Of a DNA stretch of 50,987 bases, positions 49,915-50,987 are shown piece after piece. The first letter of the stretch is position 1. The number at the start of each line of letters is the position of its first letter. Both the position numbers and the translations under genes were made by a program. Source of the stretch: an uncultured Aquimonas sp. (GTDB lineage Bacteria > Pseudomonadota > Gammaproteobacteria > Xanthomonadales > Xanthomonadaceae); assembly GCF_937888285.1 (NCBI RefSeq), contig NZ_CALART010000042.1, positions 1-50,987 on the forward strand, given 5' to 3'. The notes below the pieces were generated by a model. The model was given only the letters and a program-made list of their open reading frames with translations. It made no database searches and had not been told where the DNA came from.

Positions 49915-50973
49915 ATGCGTTTGCGTAGCCGATGGCTGAGCTTGTGGTTGTTCCTGAGTCTGCTCGCACCTACCGTCCTGCTCGGCAACGCCGCGGACAG
50001 CGACGACCTGGTAGAGGGCTCGGAGGCGATGCGGGCGCTACTGTCCACCGCGCGCGAGCCCTGGGAGGACTACGACAAGTTTCTGCAGTCGCGGCAAGCC
50101 CTGACCTCCCATGGACCAGAGCTGTTTGGCGACAACGTCAATCTGTACAACGGAGCCTTGTCTTTCTCTGTCACAGACATTGATCTGCCGGGGAACTCGG
50201 GGATTCCGGTTTCGCTGACCCGCACTTTCAGCGTAGGCGCGTATCCGATCGGCAAGCCCATGGATGGCGCATTCGGTGACTGGGACATTGATTTGCCGCG
50301 GATTGAGGGCGTTTACGGCCCTACCTGGACCGCGAATCGTTGTTCACAGCCCAACCCCGGCTTTGTCGTGGTGCCTGGTGGTGCTGGTTACCCGAGCAGA
50401 GAGTATTGGCAGGGTTTGCAGGCGCAGATGCCCGGCGGCGGCGAGCTGCTTGTGGCCGATACCGGCTCGCCGCGACCAAACACTGGTGATGACTGGCTTT
50501 ACGTAACTCCAGCATTCACCTATGTGCGCTGCGTTCCTCTGCCGGCGGGCTCTAACGCGACTGGGGAGGGCTTCGAGGCAATCACTGCAGACGGTACTCG
50601 CTATACTTTTTCGCATATGGCGCAGACCTTCGAGACGCCCCTGGCGCGCCCGATAAACGTCAATTCAACGCTTACGGGTAGCTTGGTTCGGAAGCGCAAC
50701 GTCATGTATGTCACGCGCATTCGGGACAGATTTGATCATTCGGTCGAGTTCGAGTATGACTCGCAGCAGGGCCCCACCAGCCCGGTGCGCTTGAAGTCGA
50801 TTACCGCGAGCGACGGCCGCCATATCAGCGTGACCTACACAGACGGCCGCATCACCTCGGCCTCGGCCCATGGGCGCAGCTGGATCTACGGTTACGATAC
50901 GCAGGCCGCACAGGCTGGGTCCCTAAACAGCGTTAGGGACCCTCTGATTTATCCCTCGCGCCCGCTACCATAG
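49915..50973 (+). pseudogene. RHS-repeat protein, 5' part only; frame ends prematurely at the window edge
   Basis: N-terminal part of a large RHS/YD-repeat-type secreted protein. A signal peptide (LWLFLSLLAPTVLLGNA, cleavage near residue 27) is followed by a region with GPELFGDNVNLYNGALSFSV and SGIPVSLTRTFSVG, typical of RHS N-termini. The first RHS-like strands are VTRIRDRFDHSVEFEYDSQ, LKSITASDGRHISVTYTDGR and RSWIYGYDTQ. Such proteins normally exceed 1000 residues, but here homology ends after about residue 337 (QAGSL). A stop follows 15 codons later, right after a 10-bp palindrome (50917-50942). Either an element is inserted here or the gene is naturally truncated; the sequence beyond the window would decide. 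The codon use is less GC-biased than its neighbours. Confidence 0.72.
50917..50942. repeat. Palindrome at the break of the RHS gene
   Basis: gggtccctaa-acagcg-ttagggaccc, a perfect 10-bp stem with a 6-nt loop, placed exactly where RHS-like sequence stops. It may be the sub-terminal end of an inserted element continuing past the window. Confidence 0.55.
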
Positions 50974-50987
50974 CGCACCCTCCGCAG

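Overview
The window looks like chromosome of a high-GC gammaproteobacterium of the order Lysobacterales (Xanthomonadales). The grounds are the roughly two-thirds GC coding bias, an SAH riboswitch ahead of ahcY, a FecA-like TonB receptor, a Bcr/CflA pump, an IPTL-CTERM-like secreted protein, a secreted protein ending in an IFSDGFE-type tail, and intergenic spacers crowded with short palindromic repeats. Genus cannot be fixed from the sequence alone.

Layout. 1-1245 is the clearly lower-GC tail of an accessory region: a KAP-family P-loop NTPase broken by frameshifts. A strong terminator at 1362-1387 marks the change to core-like sequence. 1442-3065 holds ahcY with its SAH riboswitch and promoter. 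3.1-10.3 kb has a transmembrane Ser/Thr kinase with a TPR-type sensor region, a Bcr/CflA efflux pump, an unknown conserved-looking protein, and the overlapping qmcA-nfeD membrane pair. 10.6-15.4 kb is an envelope cluster: two different L,D-transpeptidases, then a DedA-PAP2-LssY_C fusion whose phosphatase motifs are degraded. 15.5-25.1 kb contains secreted hydrolases (S9 peptidase, metzincin, type-B carboxylesterase), a GlxA-type regulator overlapping a small exported protein, a YebC-family regulator and a Blc lipocalin. 25.5-34.3 kb holds a beta-propeller lipoprotein, a DUF1622 membrane protein, a DksA/TraR zinc finger, a diguanylate cyclase, parC and a FecA-like receptor behind a Fur-box promoter. 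34.5-41.3 kb carries DUF924, a RidA-family protein and a complete polyamine ABC transporter (substrate-binding lipoprotein, ATPase, two permeases) whose internal spacers are swollen by repeats. 41.5-49.5 kb has a PEGA lipoprotein, EfpL (YeiP), a BNR-like secreted protein, an IPTL-CTERM-like protein, a lone PIN toxin, DUF1801, a secreted beta-propeller-like protein, purT and an M48 lipoprotein protease. The window ends in the 5' part of an RHS-repeat gene whose frame stops at 50973, next to a palindrome that may be the edge of an inserted element.

How the genes fit together. Most genes are single units or pairs. The clear functional units are riboswitch-ahcY (methyl cycle), qmcA-nfeD (membrane microdomain/quality control), the L,D-transpeptidase/DedA block (envelope), GlxA regulator plus exported protein, and the polyamine operon. 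No CRISPR array, tRNA, rRNA or intact transposase was seen. The most notable features are the repeat families: a GGTGGGCC(2 nt)GGCCCACC palindrome found only between 34 and 48.6 kb, paired 30-bp inverted repeats at 6.0 and 25.3 kb, a hexanucleotide array between the polyamine ATPase and permease genes, and an 83-bp duplication with G-quadruplex-like heptamers between the two permease genes. I saw no convincing wholly new multigene system.
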